The notes: generated from the letters alone by a model not told the origin. A stretch of 64,000 bases of DNA from Pseudomonadota bacterium (GCA_018241445.1 JAFEDT010000012.1:62001-126000), one strand, 5' to 3'; positions 1-9,392 are shown, counted from the first letter of the stretch. Program-made: numbers and translations.

Positions 1-78
1 AAAAATCGACCGCGCAGTGGCGGCGCCTGTACGTGAAATGGGGCCAGTTAGGTAAATGGACCTGGGTGAGATGGACAA

Positions 79-711
79 TTACTGGAGCTTGAATCGGACC
101 GGGAGATTGCTGCACTTGGACACGGGCTTGCCTTCCTCCGTGGCGGGCCGCCAGTGGCCGGAGCTGGCCTGGGCCCACTTGATGGCCGCCTCGTCCAGGC
201 TCGCGGTTCCCGAAGATTTTGACACCGTCGGCGGCTGCGACAGCTTGCCGTCAGGACCGACGCAGAGGTTGATGCCCACCAGCCCTTCCTGCCCGAGCCG
301 CCGGGCGCTGGAGGGATAGTAGTCGTCCGTCGAGGGCAGGCCGCGGCCGGCACTGATGGGCGTGCCCGGGATGACGCGCGGCGGCGGCGGCGGCGCTGCG
401 CGGACCGGCTTGTCGGTGGTGTCGACGATGGCAGTGCTGTTGCTTTCCACGGGGACATCGATATTGATGTCGGGCGGCGGCACTTCCACCGGCGGGCGCT
501 CCATCTCCGGCGGCGGCGGCGGCGGCGGCGTATCGTCCTTCTTCTGTTCTTCGGCCAGGGCGACCTCGATCGGCGGCGCGACCATCTCCATCGCACGCTT
601 CGCCAGTCCGGTGGCCAGCGCCCAGATCACGAAGATGTGCAGCAGGATGATCGCCACGAACACCGCGCCACGGCGCGTCATGAACTGGGAGTCTTGTACG
701 TAGGCAGCCAT
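79..711 (-). CDS. tonB: TonB-type energy transducer
   Basis: A 210-residue protein with the three-part layout of TonB: a short cytoplasmic N-terminus, one membrane segment at about residues 15-36, a periplasmic proline-rich linker (seven consecutive Pro near residues 62-68, then ERPPVEVPPP) and a C-terminal TonB_C domain beginning near PSSARRLGQEG. In this family the protein couples the proton-motive force, through ExbB/ExbD, to outer-membrane TonB-dependent receptors. No exbB or exbD is visible here, and the gene stands alone downstream of ilvD. A receptor is encoded at 52.4-55.1 kb, but a link between the two is only inference. The start is the ATG at 709-711. The genome may carry several TonB paralogues, so its specific receptor partners cannot be read from sequence. 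Confidence 0.88.
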   Translation of the reverse strand: MAAYVQDSQFMTRRGAVFVAIILLHIFVIWALATGLAKRAMEMVAPPIEVALAEEQKKDDTPPPPPPPEMERPPVEVPPPDINIDVPVESNSTAIVDTTDKPVRAAPPPPPRVIPGTPISAGRGLPSTDDYYPSSARRLGQEGLVGINLCVGPDGKLSQPPTVSKSSGTASLDEAAIKWAQASSGHWRPATEEGKPVSKCSNLPVRFKLQ

Positions 712-996
712 GAGTTCTCGAGTCTAAAGGTTGATGATTGATCCGGCGTTCAGCACTGCGGCTCCCGCAGGAGCCCGATCAGCTATTGTCTTCAGTTGCG
801 CAAGGCGGTCCCCGGAAACACCGCGGCGCGGACCCCATGTGGGCCGCGATGGCTGCCGCTGGCCTGGGACCGTCCGCCGACTTTGTAATTTAATTCCCCG
901 TACATGCCTGCGTCTTGCGCGCTGTAACTCGTAATGTGGCGACTGTAACCGCTGCTTCCGGGACTGACAACTGCCAAGCTGGTTCAGGAAGTGCGC
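712..996. other. Non-coding gap between tonB and ilvD
   Basis: About 285 bases between the ilvD stop and the tonB start. It should hold the tonB promoter, but I could not fix a convincing -35/-10 pair. A short inverted repeat (GGCTCC, four-base loop, GGAGCC, at 760-775) lies in the tonB leader. Short open frames here show no family features. Confidence 0.5.
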
Positions 997-2703
997 TTAA
1001 GGTGCCTGTTTCGCCTCGGTGACTGCGCCGCGCGAGGCACTGCCGACCAGCCGGGCGTACTTGGCCAGCACACCCGTGCGCGCATACGGCCTGCCGGGCC
1101 GCCACTGCGCGCGCCGACGCTTTAATTCAGCCGCGGGAAGTTCCACCTGCAACTGGCGCTTTACCGCATCGATGGTCACGATATCGCCGTTGCGCAGCAG
1201 GCCGATCGGACCCCCGACTGCGGCTTCGGGTGAAATATGTCCCACCACGAATCCATGGCTGCCGCCAGAGAAGCGGCCGTCGGTGATCAGGGCCACCTCG
1301 GCCCCGAGGCCGCGGCCCATGATGGCGCTGGTCGGGCTGAGCATCTCGCGCATACCGGGTCCGCCGCGCGGCCCCTCGTTGCGGATCACCACCACGTCGC
1401 CGGCCCGGATCCTGCCGGCCAGGATCGCCTGGGTGGCCCGCTCTTCCCCCTCGAAAACCCGCGCCCGGCCGCGAAAACGCTCGCCCTCCTTGCCGGTGAT
1501 CTTGGCGACCGCCCCTTCCGGGGCCAGGTTGCCGTAGAGCACCACCAGGTGGCTGTCCTTCTTGATCGGCCGCGACAGCGGCATCACGATTTCCTGCCCC
1601 TGCGGGTACGCCGGCGCGCTTTCCAGATTCTGCTGCAGGGTCCTGCCGGTCACGGTCAGGCAATCCGGGTGCAGCAGCCCGGCCTCGAGCAGGGTCTTCA
1701 TCAGGGGCTGGATGCCGCCGATGGCGATCAGGTCGGTCATGCTGTGGCGCCCGCTTGGCCGCAGGTCCGCCAGCACCGGGGTGCGCCTGCCCAGGCGCGT
1801 GAAATCATCCAGCGCCAGCCGCACGCCGGCCTCGTGGGCGATCGCCAGCAGGTGCAGGACCGCATTGGTTGAACCGCCCAGGCTGATGACCACGGTGATG
1901 GCGTTCTCGAACGCGCGGCGCGTCAGGATGTCGCGTGGCTTCAAGCCCTCGCGCACCAGCCGCACAACCTCCCGTCCCGCGCGGTGACAGTCGGTGCGCT
2001 TGTCCTGGCCGACCGCTTCCTGGGCGGAGCTGCCCGGCAGCGACAGCCCCAGCGCCTCGATCGCCGACGCCATGGTGTTGGCGGTATACATTCCGGCGCA
2101 GCTGCCCGGCCCGGGGATGGCGGTCCGCTCCACCTCGAGCAGGCCGGAATCAGACAGCTTGCCGGCTGCGTGCGCGCCCACGGCCTCGAATACCGAGACG
2201 ATGTCGCGGCGCTGGGCCCCGGGGCGGATGGTGCCGCCGTACACGAAGATCGAGGGACGGTTCAGGCGCGCCATGGCCATGGCACAACCCGGCATGTTCT
2301 TGTCGCAGCCGCCGATGGCGACGAAACCGTCGAAACCGGCCGCCCCCGCGACCGCCTCGATGGAGTCGGCGATGATCTCGCGCGACACGAGCGAATAGCG
2401 CATCCCGGGCGTGCCCATGGAGATGCCGTCGGAGACGGTGATGGTATTGAACAGCACGCCCTTGCCGCCGGCGGCATCGGCTCCCGCCACCGCCTCGCGC
2501 GCCAGCTCGGCGATGTGCATGTTGCAGGGAGTCACGTTACCCCACGTGGAGGCCACGCCGATCTGCGGCCGCTGGAAATCCCCCTCGGTGAAGCCCACCG
2601 CCCGCAGCATTGCCCTCGAGGGCGCCTGCTTTGCCCCGTCGAAGACCACGCTGGAATAGCGGCGCGCCCCGCCTGTGCCCTTGCCCCTGCCCCGGCTGCT
2701 CAT
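997..2703 (-). CDS. ilvD: Dihydroxy-acid dehydratase
   Basis: IlvD dehydrates 2,3-dihydroxyisovalerate and 2,3-dihydroxy-3-methylvalerate to the 2-keto acids that precede valine, leucine and isoleucine. The 568-residue protein has the family signatures: the Fe-S cysteine motif [10 protein letters not shown], the motif [14 protein letters not shown], and the C-terminal [16 protein letters not shown]. The ATG at 2701-2703 is preferred over an in-frame start 45 bases upstream because AGAGGA sits about seven bases before it and the encoded start resembles other IlvD proteins. It is divergent from the leu operon, which takes the valine-branch keto acid made by IlvD, so the two units share a roughly 120-bp control region. 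An Fe-S enzyme of this type is normally oxidation-sensitive. Confidence 0.96.
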   Translation of the reverse strand: MSSRGRGKGTGGARRYSSVVFDGAKQAPSRAMLRAVGFTEGDFQRPQIGVASTWGNVTPCNMHIAELAREAVAGADAAGGKGVLFNTITVSDGISMGTPGMRYSLVSREIIADSIEAVAGAAGFDGFVAIGGCDKNMPGCAMAMARLNRPSIFVYGGTIRPGAQRRDIVSVFEAVGAHAAGKLSDSGLLEVERTAIPGPGSCAGMYTANTMASAIEALGLSLPGSSAQEAVGQDKRTDCHRAGREVVRLVREGLKPRDILTRRAFENAITVVISLGGSTNAVLHLLAIAHEAGVRLALDDFTRLGRRTPVLADLRPSGRHSMTDLIAIGGIQPLMKTLLEAGLLHPDCLTVTGRTLQQNLESAPAYPQGQEIVMPLSRPIKKDSHLVVLYGNLAPEGAVAKITGKEGERFRGRARVFEGEERATQAILAGRIRAGDVVVIRNEGPRGGPGMREMLSPTSAIMGRGLGAEVALITDGRFSGGSHGFVVGHISPEAAVGGPIGLLRNGDIVTIDAVKRQLQVELPAAELKRRRAQWRPGRPYARTGVLAKYARLVGSASRGAVTEAKQAP

Positions 2704-2771
2704 GTGCTGTCCTCTTGCCTTCACGCGCACTGTGACCCGAACGCTCAAGCTTAACCGGGCGCGCGGGCGCG

Positions 2772-2800
2772 TTGACAGCCCGTCGCGCCTGTGATGACAT
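2772..2800 (+). promoter_or_regulatory. Probable sigma-70 promoter of the leu operon
   Basis: A perfect -35 box TTGACA at 2772-2777, a 17-base spacer, then TGACAT (three matches to TATAAT) at 2795-2800. Transcription would start near 2807, about 18 bases before the leader-peptide ATG. Position and spacing fit the attenuator just downstream; the weak -10 lowers certainty. Confidence 0.6.
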
Positions 2801-2824
2801 CGGCTGATCAGGCTTTGGTTCGCA

Positions 2825-2950
2825 ATGACACAGCAGGGTACACAGTCCGGGATCTTCCACCACGCGCAGACCGTGTGGGGACTGCTGCTGCTTGCCCCTC
2901 TGCTGCTGCTCCTTGACGGAGCGCGGTGCGGGGCCCTCGCGAACGCCTGA
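2825..2950 (+). CDS. leuL: Leucine operon leader peptide
   Basis: A 41-codon open frame between the leu promoter and the terminator in front of leuA. Nine of the eleven codons at 2882-2914 are leucine: four Leu codons, Ala, Pro, then five Leu codons (six CTG, two CTT, one CTC in all). That is the hallmark of an attenuation leader peptide. When charged tRNA-Leu is scarce the ribosome should stall there, leaving bases 2924-2933 free to form the antiterminator. The Shine-Dalgarno is weak. The frame differs from that of leuA and ends 94 bases before the leuA ATG. The peptide itself probably has no function after synthesis. The sequence is not obviously alignable to enterobacterial LeuL beyond the leucine run. 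Confidence 0.85.
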   Translation: MTQQGTQSGIFHHAQTVWGLLLLAPLLLLLDGARCGALANA

Positions 2951-2998
2951 TCCTCAAAGACAGCAGGCAGAAGCGAGAAAATCCAGGACCCCGCACCG
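2924..2998 (+). promoter_or_regulatory. Antiterminator pairing of the leu attenuator
   Basis: CGGTGCGGGG at 2924-2933, inside the end of the leader peptide frame, is an exact reverse complement of CCCCGCACCG at 2989-2998, the 5' arm of the terminator. The two structures are mutually exclusive. The upstream strand lies about 10 bases past the last Leu codon of the cluster, so a ribosome stalled in the run would leave it free. Confidence 0.8.
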
Positions 2999-3026
2999 GC
3001 TGCAAGGCCGCTGCGGGGTTTCTTTT
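2989..3026 (+). terminator. Intrinsic terminator (attenuator) before leuA
   Basis: A GC-rich hairpin: CCCCGCA (2989-2995) pairs with TGCGGGG (3012-3018), and after one C-C mismatch CGGC (2997-3000) pairs with GCCG (3007-3010), around a six-base loop. TTTCTTTT (3019-3026) follows at once. It ends 18 bases before the leuA start, so it acts as an operon attenuator and not as the end of a transcript. Confidence 0.88.
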
Positions 3027-3044
3027 ATGGGCAAGGAGAGTTCG

Positions 3045-4622
3045 ATGGGCGCCGATCCGGATCGGGTTCTGATCTTCGACACCACGCTGCGCGACGGGGA
3101 GCAGTCTCCGGGTTGCACCATGACACTGCCGGAGAAGCTGCGCGTGGCGCGCGCCCTGGCGGACCTGGGAGTGGACGTCATCGAGGCGGGCTTCCCGGCC
3201 GCCTCGCGCGGGGACTTCGAAGCCGTCAACGCGGTGGCCGCGCAGGTCGGCGGCGCCACCATCTGCGGCCTGGCGCGCTGCAATTTCGAGGACATCGAGC
3301 AGTGCGCGCGCGCGCTGCAGCCGGCGGCCCGCCGGCGCATCCACCTGTTCCTGGCCACGAGCGCCATCCACCGCCAGTACAAGCTCAACATGGCGCAGGA
3401 GGAGATCCTGCGCCTGGCCACTGCCAGTATCAGCCGCGCGCGCGAGCTATGCGATGACGTGGAGTTCTCACCCGAAGACGCCTCGCGCACCGAACTGGAG
3501 TTCCTGGCCCAGGTCGTGGAAACGGCCGTCGCCGCCGGCGCCACCACGGTCAACATCCCCGACACCGTCGGCTACACGGTGCCGGACGAGTTTGCGGAGC
3601 TGTTCCGCTACCTGCGCAAGAACGTGCGCGGCATCGAGCGCGTGCGCCTGTCGGTGCACTGCCACGACGACCTGGGAATGGCGGTCGCCAACAGCCTGAC
3701 GGCCGTGGTGGCGGGGGCGCGCCAGGTGGAGTGCACCGTCAACGGCATCGGCGAGCGCGCCGGCAACTGTTCACTGGAGGAAGTGGTCATGGCGCTCAAG
3801 ACGCGCGCTGCGTTCTTCAACGTCGCCACCGGCATCAACACCAGCCGCCTGTACCCGACTTCGCGCCTGGTCTCCAGCATCACCGGCATGCCCATTCCGC
3901 GCAACAAGGCGGTGGTGGGGGAGAACGCCTTCGCGCACGAGAGCGGCATCCACCAGCACGGCATGCTGAAACATCACTCCACCTACGAGATCATGAACCC
4001 CGAAGAAGTCGGCCTGGCGCGCAGCCACCTGGTGCTGGGCAAGCACAGCGGCCGGCATGCATTCCGCCAACGGGTGCAGGCGCTGGGCTTTGAGCTGGAT
4101 GAGGCGGAGCTGAGCCGCGTGTTCGAGGACTTCAAGGCCCTCGCCGACCGCAAGAAGGAACTGTTCGACGGCGACATCGAGGCCCTGGTCCTGCGCGATG
4201 CCGGCAGCGCCAGCGGTCCGTGGACGCTGGAGGAACTGGTCACCGAGGCGCGCAATGCCGACGCGCAGGCGAGTGTGCGCCTGCGCCACCGCGACGGCCG
4301 CGTACTGACGCAGGATGCGCGCGGCGACGGGCCGGTGGATGCCGCCTTCAAGGCTATCGAGGCCGCCACCGGGATCGCCGTGGTGCTTTCGAAGTTCGAG
4401 GTGCACGCGGTATCCGAGGGCGAGGATGCGCAGGGCGAGGCGCGGGTATACGCCGAGCACAACGCCCGTACCTATCGGGGCGCAAGCGTCAGCACCAATA
4501 TCGTGGAGTCGGGCACGCGCGCCTTCCTGGAAGTTATCAACCGTATCGAGCTGGCGCGTGGCGGTGCGCGGCAGCGTGACGAACGTGCCGCCCCGGCCGC
4601 CGCCGCCGCGGCGGCCGTTTAG
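3045..4622 (+). CDS. leuA: 2-isopropylmalate synthase
   Basis: This is the first committed step of leucine synthesis: acetyl-CoA plus 2-ketoisovalerate gives 2-isopropylmalate. The 525-residue protein opens with the catalytic motif [12 protein letters not shown], carries the metal-binding [13 protein letters not shown], and ends in the regulatory LeuA-dimer domain that usually mediates leucine feedback inhibition (from about residue 390). The ATG at 3045 follows AAGGAGAG with five-base spacing; another ATG at 3027 has no ribosome site and touches the terminator U-tract. First gene of leuACDB, controlled by the attenuator just upstream. Confidence 0.97.
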   Translation: MGADPDRVLIFDTTLRDGEQSPGCTMTLPEKLRVARALADLGVDVIEAGFPAASRGDFEAVNAVAAQVGGATICGLARCNFEDIEQCARALQPAARRRIHLFLATSAIHRQYKLNMAQEEILRLATASISRARELCDDVEFSPEDASRTELEFLAQVVETAVAAGATTVNIPDTVGYTVPDEFAELFRYLRKNVRGIERVRLSVHCHDDLGMAVANSLTAVVAGARQVECTVNGIGERAGNCSLEEVVMALKTRAAFFNVATGINTSRLYPTSRLVSSITGMPIPRNKAVVGENAFAHESGIHQHGMLKHHSTYEIMNPEEVGLARSHLVLGKHSGRHAFRQRVQALGFELDEAELSRVFEDFKALADRKKELFDGDIEALVLRDAGSASGPWTLEELVTEARNADAQASVRLRHRDGRVLTQDARGDGPVDAAFKAIEAATGIAVVLSKFEVHAVSEGEDAQGEARVYAEHNARTYRGASVSTNIVESGTRAFLEVINRIELARGGARQRDERAAPAAAAAAAV

Positions 4623-4630
4623 GACGTCCC

Positions 4631-6031
4631 ATGCCCGCGCAAACCCTGTTCGAGAAAGTCTGGCGCCGCCACGAGGTGGTTGCCGGGAGCGCCGCCACAC
4701 CGGCGGTGCTGTACATCGATCTGCACCTGATCCACGAGGTCACATCGCCCCAGGCGTTCGCGTTGCTGCGCGAGCGCGGCCTGCCGGTGGCGCGCCCCGC
4801 ACGCACCTTCGCCACCATGGACCACTCCACCCCGACCCTGACCGCGCAGGTCTTCGGCGGCGCGCCGATTGCGATCGACTCCGCGGCGAAGCAGGTCCGG
4901 GAGCTGGAGCGCAACTGCGCCGAGTTCGGCGTGGAACTGCTGGGGCTGCAGCATGCGCAGCGCGGCATCGTGCACGTCATCGGCCCGGAACTCGGGCTCA
5001 CACAGCCGGGGCAGACCGTCGTGTGCGGCGACAGCCATACCAGCACTCACGGCGCCCTGGGGGCGCTGGCCTTTGGCATCGGCACCACCGAGGTGGGCCA
5101 CGTGTTCGCGACCCAGTGCCTGCTGCAGCGCAAACCCAGGACTTTCGCCATCAACGTGGAGGGCGGACTGCAGCCGGGTGTCACCGCCAAGGACCTGATC
5201 CTGGCCGTCATCGGGCGCATAGGCGTTGGCGGGGCCACGGGTCACGTCATCGAGTACCGCGGCGGGACCATCCGCGCGCTCGACATGGAATCGCGCATGA
5301 CGGTGTGCAACATGTCGATCGAAGCGGGCGCGCGCGCCGGCATGATCGCCCCCGACGAAACCACCTTTGCCTGGCTCGCAGGCCGCCCGCGTGCGCCGCA
5401 GGGAGCACAGTGGGAGCGCGCCGTGGCCGACTGGGGCACCCTGCCGGGAGATGGGGGCGCGCACTTTGATCGCCAGATCGACATCGATGCCGGCTCCATC
5501 GAGCCCATGATCACCTGGGGCACCAACCCGGGCATGGTCATCCCGGTGGGCGGCTCCATCCCGCAGCGCGGCGACGATGCCGTGTACGGCCGCGCACTGG
5601 ATTACATGGGCCTGAGCGCGGGCCAGCCGTTGCAAGGCGCCCCGGTCAACGTCGTGTTTCTGGGCAGCTGTACCAACTCGCGCCTGTCGGACTTGCGCTC
5701 CGCGGCGCACATCCTGCGCGGCCGCCGCGTGGCGAAGGGCCTGCGCATGCTGGTGGTGCCGGGCTCACAGCAGATAAAGCGTGAGGCCGAGGCCGAGGGA
5801 CTGGACCGCGTGTTCATCGAGGCCGGCGCCGAGTGGCGCGAGTCAGGCTGCTCCATGTGCCTGGGAATGAACGGCGACCTGGTGGCCGCCGGCGAGTACT
5901 CCGTCAGCACCAGCAATCGCAATTTCGAGGGCCGCCAGGGCAAGGGGGCCCGCACTTTGCTCGCCAGCCCGCTGACCGCGGCTGCCTGCGCCGTGCGCGG
6001 CCGGGTAACCGATCCGCGCGAATTCCTGTAA
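4631..6031 (+). CDS. leuC: 3-isopropylmalate dehydratase, large subunit
   Basis: LeuC forms isopropylmalate isomerase with LeuD and converts 2- to 3-isopropylmalate through an aconitase-type [4Fe-4S] cluster. The 466-residue protein has [19 protein letters not shown] and the three expected cluster cysteines, one in [12 protein letters not shown] and two in CSMCLGMN. It begins eight bases after the leuA stop, with AGGACG before the ATG, so it is co-transcribed and probably translationally coupled. Confidence 0.97.
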   Translation: MPAQTLFEKVWRRHEVVAGSAATPAVLYIDLHLIHEVTSPQAFALLRERGLPVARPARTFATMDHSTPTLTAQVFGGAPIAIDSAAKQVRELERNCAEFGVELLGLQHAQRGIVHVIGPELGLTQPGQTVVCGDSHTSTHGALGALAFGIGTTEVGHVFATQCLLQRKPRTFAINVEGGLQPGVTAKDLILAVIGRIGVGGATGHVIEYRGGTIRALDMESRMTVCNMSIEAGARAGMIAPDETTFAWLAGRPRAPQGAQWERAVADWGTLPGDGGAHFDRQIDIDAGSIEPMITWGTNPGMVIPVGGSIPQRGDDAVYGRALDYMGLSAGQPLQGAPVNVVFLGSCTNSRLSDLRSAAHILRGRRVAKGLRMLVVPGSQQIKREAEAEGLDRVFIEAGAEWRESGCSMCLGMNGDLVAAGEYSVSTSNRNFEGRQGKGARTLLASPLTAAACAVRGRVTDPREFL

Positions 6032-6052
6032 CCCGACTGCACGCAATCCATC

Positions 6053-6625
6053 ATGCAACCGCTGCAAACCCTCAGATCGCGCACCGTGGTGCTCCCCGGT
6101 GCCAACATCGACACCGACCAGATCATCCCGGCGCGCTTCCTGACCACCACCACCCGTACCGGGCTGGGCGCCAGCCTGTTCGCCGACTGGCGCTACGACG
6201 GCACGGGGGCTGCTCGGCCGGACTTCGCCCTCAACAGGCCTGAGGCGCGCGGCTGCAGCGTGCTGGTGGCCGGGCACAACTTCGGCTGCGGTTCTTCGCG
6301 GGAGCATGCCGCCTGGGCACTGGCTGACTACGGCATCCGCGCGGTGATCAGCACCGGGATCGCGGACATCTTTCGCAACAACGCACTCAAGAACGGGTTG
6401 CTGCCGGTGGTGGTCGATGGTGACACCGGCGGGTGGCTCCTCGACAACCCGGGCGTCGAAGTCACGCTCGATGTCGCCAGCGCCACCCTGGTGCTGCCGC
6501 AGGGCCGCAGCGTCAGCTTCGCGCTGGAGCCCTTCGCACAGCACTGCCTGCTGGAGGGAGTGGACGAGCTCGGCTTCCTGCTGGCGCGCCGCGGCGTCAT
6601 CGAGGCCTGGGAACAGCGGCGTTGA
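6053..6625 (+). CDS. leuD: 3-isopropylmalate dehydratase, small subunit
   Basis: The swivel-domain subunit of isopropylmalate isomerase, 190 residues, slightly short for the family. Recognisable motifs are [13 protein letters not shown] near the N-terminus and [17 protein letters not shown] in the middle, which contacts substrate. The stop codon is shared with the start of leuB (TTGA). There is little ribosome-binding signal before its ATG, so it likely depends on translation of leuC just upstream. Confidence 0.96.
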   Translation: MQPLQTLRSRTVVLPGANIDTDQIIPARFLTTTTRTGLGASLFADWRYDGTGAARPDFALNRPEARGCSVLVAGHNFGCGSSREHAAWALADYGIRAVISTGIADIFRNNALKNGLLPVVVDGDTGGWLLDNPGVEVTLDVASATLVLPQGRSVSFALEPFAQHCLLEGVDELGFLLARRGVIEAWEQRR

Positions 6626-7689
6626 AGGCGCGCGTCGCGATCCTCCCGGGCGATGGCATCGGCCCGGAGGTGACCGCGCAGGGCGTGCGCTGCCTGCAGC
6701 AGGTAGCGCAGCGCTTCGGCCACCAGTTCGAGCTCACAGAACTCCCCTTCGGCGGCGCCGCCATAGAGTTGCACGGCGATCCCCTGCCTGCGGCCACCCT
6801 CGAAGCCTGCCGCGGCGCTGATGCCGTGCTGCTGGGCGCCATCGGGGGACCAAAGTGGTCGGCGCCGGATGCGCCGCTGCGCCCCGAAGCGGGCCTGCTG
6901 CGGCTGCGGCGCGAACTGGGGCTGTTCGCCAACCTGCGCCCGGTGAGCGTGCAGCCGGCGCTTGCGGATGCGTCGACTCTCAAGGCCGACACCGTGCGCG
7001 GCGTGGATCTGGTGTTTGTGCGTGAGCTCACCGGCGGCATCTACTTCGGCGCGAAGGAGCGCAGCGCCACGCGTGCCTCCGACCTGTGCGTCTACACGGT
7101 GGCAGAGATTGAACGCATCGTGCGGGTGGCCGCCGCCCTCGCCCGCAGCCGCCGCGGTCGCCTGACATCCATCGACAAGTCCAACGTGCTGGAAACCTCG
7201 CGGCTGTGGCGCGAGGTCACGCAACGCATCATGGACAGCGAATTCCCCGACGTGAAGCTGGAGCACGTACTGGTCGACGCCGCGGCCATGCACCTCATCC
7301 GCCGTCCGCGCGACTTTGACGTGCTGGTCACCGAAAACATGTTCGGCGACATCCTCACGGACGAGGCTTCGATGCTCACCGGTTCGCTCGGCCTGCTGCC
7401 CTCGGCCTCGCTGGGGGCGGATCGGCGCGGACTGTTCGAACCGATCCATGGCTCCGCTCCTGACATTGCGGGGCGCGGCATCGCCAATCCCTGCGGCACG
7501 ATCCTCAGTGTGGCGCTGCTGCTGCGGCACTCGCTGCAACTCCCCGCGGAGGCCGCGGCGGTTGAACAGGCGGTGGGCGATGCCCTGGCGGCGGGCGCGC
7601 GCACCGCGGACCTCGTCGCCCCTGGCGCGCAGGCGCTGTCCACGGCCGCGGCCGGGGACGCGGTGCTCAGTCGCCTGGCGAGATCTTGA
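6622..7689 (+). CDS. leuB: 3-isopropylmalate dehydrogenase (TTG start)
   Basis: LeuB oxidatively decarboxylates 3-isopropylmalate to 2-ketoisocaproate with NAD. The mature sequence must begin just before [16 protein letters not shown], and the only usable start is the TTG at 6622-6624, which overlaps the leuD stop as TTGA. This gives 355 residues, normal for LeuB. Other signatures are [16 protein letters not shown] (Mg-isocitrate/isopropylmalate site) and [15 protein letters not shown] (NAD site). Last gene of leuACDB; a TTG start used by termination-reinitiation may hold its level to that of leuD. Confidence 0.95.
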   Translation: MKARVAILPGDGIGPEVTAQGVRCLQQVAQRFGHQFELTELPFGGAAIELHGDPLPAATLEACRGADAVLLGAIGGPKWSAPDAPLRPEAGLLRLRRELGLFANLRPVSVQPALADASTLKADTVRGVDLVFVRELTGGIYFGAKERSATRASDLCVYTVAEIERIVRVAAALARSRRGRLTSIDKSNVLETSRLWREVTQRIMDSEFPDVKLEHVLVDAAAMHLIRRPRDFDVLVTENMFGDILTDEASMLTGSLGLLPSASLGADRRGLFEPIHGSAPDIAGRGIANPCGTILSVALLLRHSLQLPAEAAAVEQAVGDALAAGARTADLVAPGAQALSTAAAGDAVLSRLARS

Positions 7690-7696
7690 TCTCCGC

Positions 7697-7768
7697 GGTC
7701 GCTGTCGCGACCCTCAGGAGCAGAAGTACTCCGCCGCGATGTGTGTAAAGGTATACACACATCGGCGG
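7697..7768. repeat. Two hairpins in the leuB/metB convergent gap
   Basis: First hairpin: GGTCGC (7697-7702), four-base loop, GCGACC (7707-7712). Second: the 5' arm at 7731-7746 (CCGCCG, two extra bases, ATGTGTGT) pairs with ACACACATCGGCGG (7755-7768) around the loop AAAGGTAT. The second stem is 14 bp with one two-base bulge. Neither is followed by a T-tract on either strand. They lie between two convergent genes, so a role in mRNA 3'-end formation or protection is reasonable but not shown. Confidence 0.6.
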
Positions 7769-7812
7769 AGGCAGCGAAACACCCGTGCCCCGGGGGCCGT
7801 CGGGACTCAGGG

Positions 7813-9027
7813 CTAACAGGCCCTCGCCAGCTTAGTGCCCGCCTGCTGCGGAGCCACACGCTGCACGCGCTCCAGCGCGGCTGCCAGGTCGGCGCGCAGG
7901 TCGGCCAGTGACTCGATGCCCACCGACAGGCGGATCAGGCCGTCGGTCAGGCCGGCGCGCTGGCGGGCATCCGGGTCCATCGCGGCGTGCGTCATGGTGG
8001 CCGGATGCGCTACCAGGCTTTCCACCCCACCGAGGGACTCGGCCAGTGAGAAGCACTCGAGCCCCTCGACGAAGGCGCGCACTGCATCGTGACCGCCCGC
8101 CAGATCCAGCGTCACGACCGCGCCGAATCCGGTCTGCTGGCGCTTTGCGACCTCGTGACCCGGGTGGCCGGGAAGTCCCGGGTAGTAGACCCGGTTGACG
8201 CCCGGCTGCGTGGTCAGCCATTGCGCCAGGGCGTGGGCGTTGCGGCCGTGGTGATCGAGCCGCGCATGCAGCGTGCGCAGGCCGCGCAGGGTCATGTAGC
8301 TGTCGAAGGGCGCCCCGGTCACGCCCAGGCAGTTGGCCCACCACGTCACCTGTTGCAGCAGCGCCGCCTCACGCGCCACTACGGCCCCGCCCACCACGTC
8401 GCTGTGGCCGTTGAGATACTTGGTGGTGGAGTGCACGACCAGGTCCGCGCCCAGGGTGAGCGGGCGCTGCCAGGCTGGTGACAGGAAAGTATTGTCCACC
8501 ACAACGATCGCGCCGGCGGCATGGCCCGCCGCCGCGGCAGCCTCGATGTCGGTGATGCGCAGCAGCGGATTGCTGGGCGTCTCGATCCACAACAGGTCCG
8601 TTGGCTTCGCCAGCGCGGCGGCGAGGGCGGCTGCATCGCCAAAATCCACGAATTCAACCGCGCGCTCACCGCGCCGGCGCCAGGCATCGAACAGGCGATA
8701 GGTGCCGCCGTAGCAGTCGTGCGGCGCGACGATGCGCGCGCCTGCAGGCACCAGGTACCCGCTGACCGTGACTGCGGCCATGCCGCTGGCCGTCACCACC
8801 GCACCCACACCACCCTCCAGCCGCGCCAGTGCGCTGCCGAGCAGGTCGCGGGTCGGATTGCCGGAGCGCGTGTAGTCATAGGTGCGCTTGTCGCCGAAGC
8901 CGCGGAACGCGAAGGTGGAAGTCAGGTGCAGTGGCGGCACGACACACCCGGTGGGATCGTCGCACTCGATGCCCGCGCGCACCGCGCTGGTGATCTGACT
9001 GAGATCGTCGCCCTGGAAGGAAGTCAT
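7813..9027 (-). CDS. metB: Cystathionine gamma-synthase
   Basis: A PLP enzyme of the Cys/Met-metabolism family, 404 residues. MetB joins an activated homoserine to cysteine to give cystathionine on the way to methionine. Features are TYDYTRSGNPTRD near residue 50, the substrate-loop Tyr in YGGTYRLFD, and the PLP lysine in VHSTTKYLNGHSDVVGG (about Lys203). Related family members (cystathionine gamma- or beta-lyase, O-acylhomoserine sulfhydrylase) look alike. The SAM riboswitch in its leader argues for a methionine-biosynthetic role, which favours MetB over the lyases. Confidence 0.87.
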   Translation of the reverse strand: MTSFQGDDLSQITSAVRAGIECDDPTGCVVPPLHLTSTFAFRGFGDKRTYDYTRSGNPTRDLLGSALARLEGGVGAVVTASGMAAVTVSGYLVPAGARIVAPHDCYGGTYRLFDAWRRRGERAVEFVDFGDAAALAAALAKPTDLLWIETPSNPLLRITDIEAAAAAGHAAGAIVVVDNTFLSPAWQRPLTLGADLVVHSTTKYLNGHSDVVGGAVVAREAALLQQVTWWANCLGVTGAPFDSYMTLRGLRTLHARLDHHGRNAHALAQWLTTQPGVNRVYYPGLPGHPGHEVAKRQQTGFGAVVTLDLAGGHDAVRAFVEGLECFSLAESLGGVESLVAHPATMTHAAMDPDARQRAGLTDGLIRLSVGIESLADLRADLAAALERVQRVAPQQAGTKLARAC

Positions 9028-9032
9028 CGCTG

Positions 9033-9156
9033 GTAGCCCCGCTGTTGAAACCGGCTCACCGGACTCCCGCGGAGCGTGCCGGATGCGAGGGACCCCGCTA
9101 CCGGCCTGTCGGCGTCCCCACCCGCGTTGGCTCCCATGGAACCGCCCGCAGGCTAC
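9033..9156 (-). promoter_or_regulatory. Possible translational expression platform of the metB riboswitch
   Basis: Read on the minus strand, the likely metB ribosome site lies in GGGGCTACC, just before the ATG. The GGCTAC in it (plus 9033-9038) can pair with GTAGCC (plus 9151-9156), eight bases beyond the aptamer P1 helix, while overlapping GCTACC can pair with GGTAGC (plus 9097-9102). The two pairings compete. No terminator with a U-tract is visible, so control of translation start is favoured. This is inferred from complementarity only. Confidence 0.4.
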
Positions 9157-9164
9157 GCTGACCG

Positions 9165-9274
9165 CTCATCTGTCGACGGTAACCCGTCGCAGGAGTTGGC
9201 ACCTTTCCAGGATGGTTAAACCTGGCGGTTGCCCCGGCTTCCAAGGGCCTTATCCCTCAGCCGGTCTCGATGAG
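9165..9274 (-). promoter_or_regulatory. SAM-I (S-box) riboswitch aptamer upstream of metB
   Basis: On the minus strand the segment has the S-box elements in order: P1 arm CTCATC, then GAGGGA, GGCCC, GCAACC, the P3 stem CCAGG...CCTGG, the conserved GGTGCCAACTCC, the P4 hairpin CGACGG-GTTA-CCGTCG, and the closing P1 arm GATGAG. P2 forms from CCGGC and GCCGG. All are in their canonical positions. In this class S-adenosylmethionine binding turns off downstream methionine genes, here metB 137 bases away. Confidence 0.92.
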
Positions 9275-9368
9275 TGCCGGGAATATTACGGGTGCGGGGC
9301 CGGCCGGCGCAAGCGCTGCGCAAAAATTCCCTGGCGCGCCAACCGGCAGCCTGCTAAGCTTTGTTCCA

Positions 9369-9390
9369 ATGTACTAGCGTATTAATACAT
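9369..9390 (+). promoter_or_regulatory. Candidate TrpR-type operator/promoter of the his operon
   Basis: An imperfect palindrome with the half-site pattern ATGTAnTA...TAnTACAT (seven matching bases per arm) ends two bases before the first ATG of the operon. It resembles operators of TrpR-family repressors in spacing and its GTACTAG core. A possible -35 (TTGTTC, 9361-9366) and -10 (TAATAC, 9383-9388) with 16-base spacing overlap it. That would place the transcription start at or beside the ATG at 9393, which lacks a Shine-Dalgarno, so the transcript may be leaderless. Confidence 0.5.
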
Positions 9391-9392
9391 CA

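Noticed and set aside
2892..3044. Upstream extension of leuA by 51 codons
   Set aside because: It would run through the attenuator terminator and leader region in a different frame from the leucine-rich peptide. AAGGAGAG marks the ATG at 3045.
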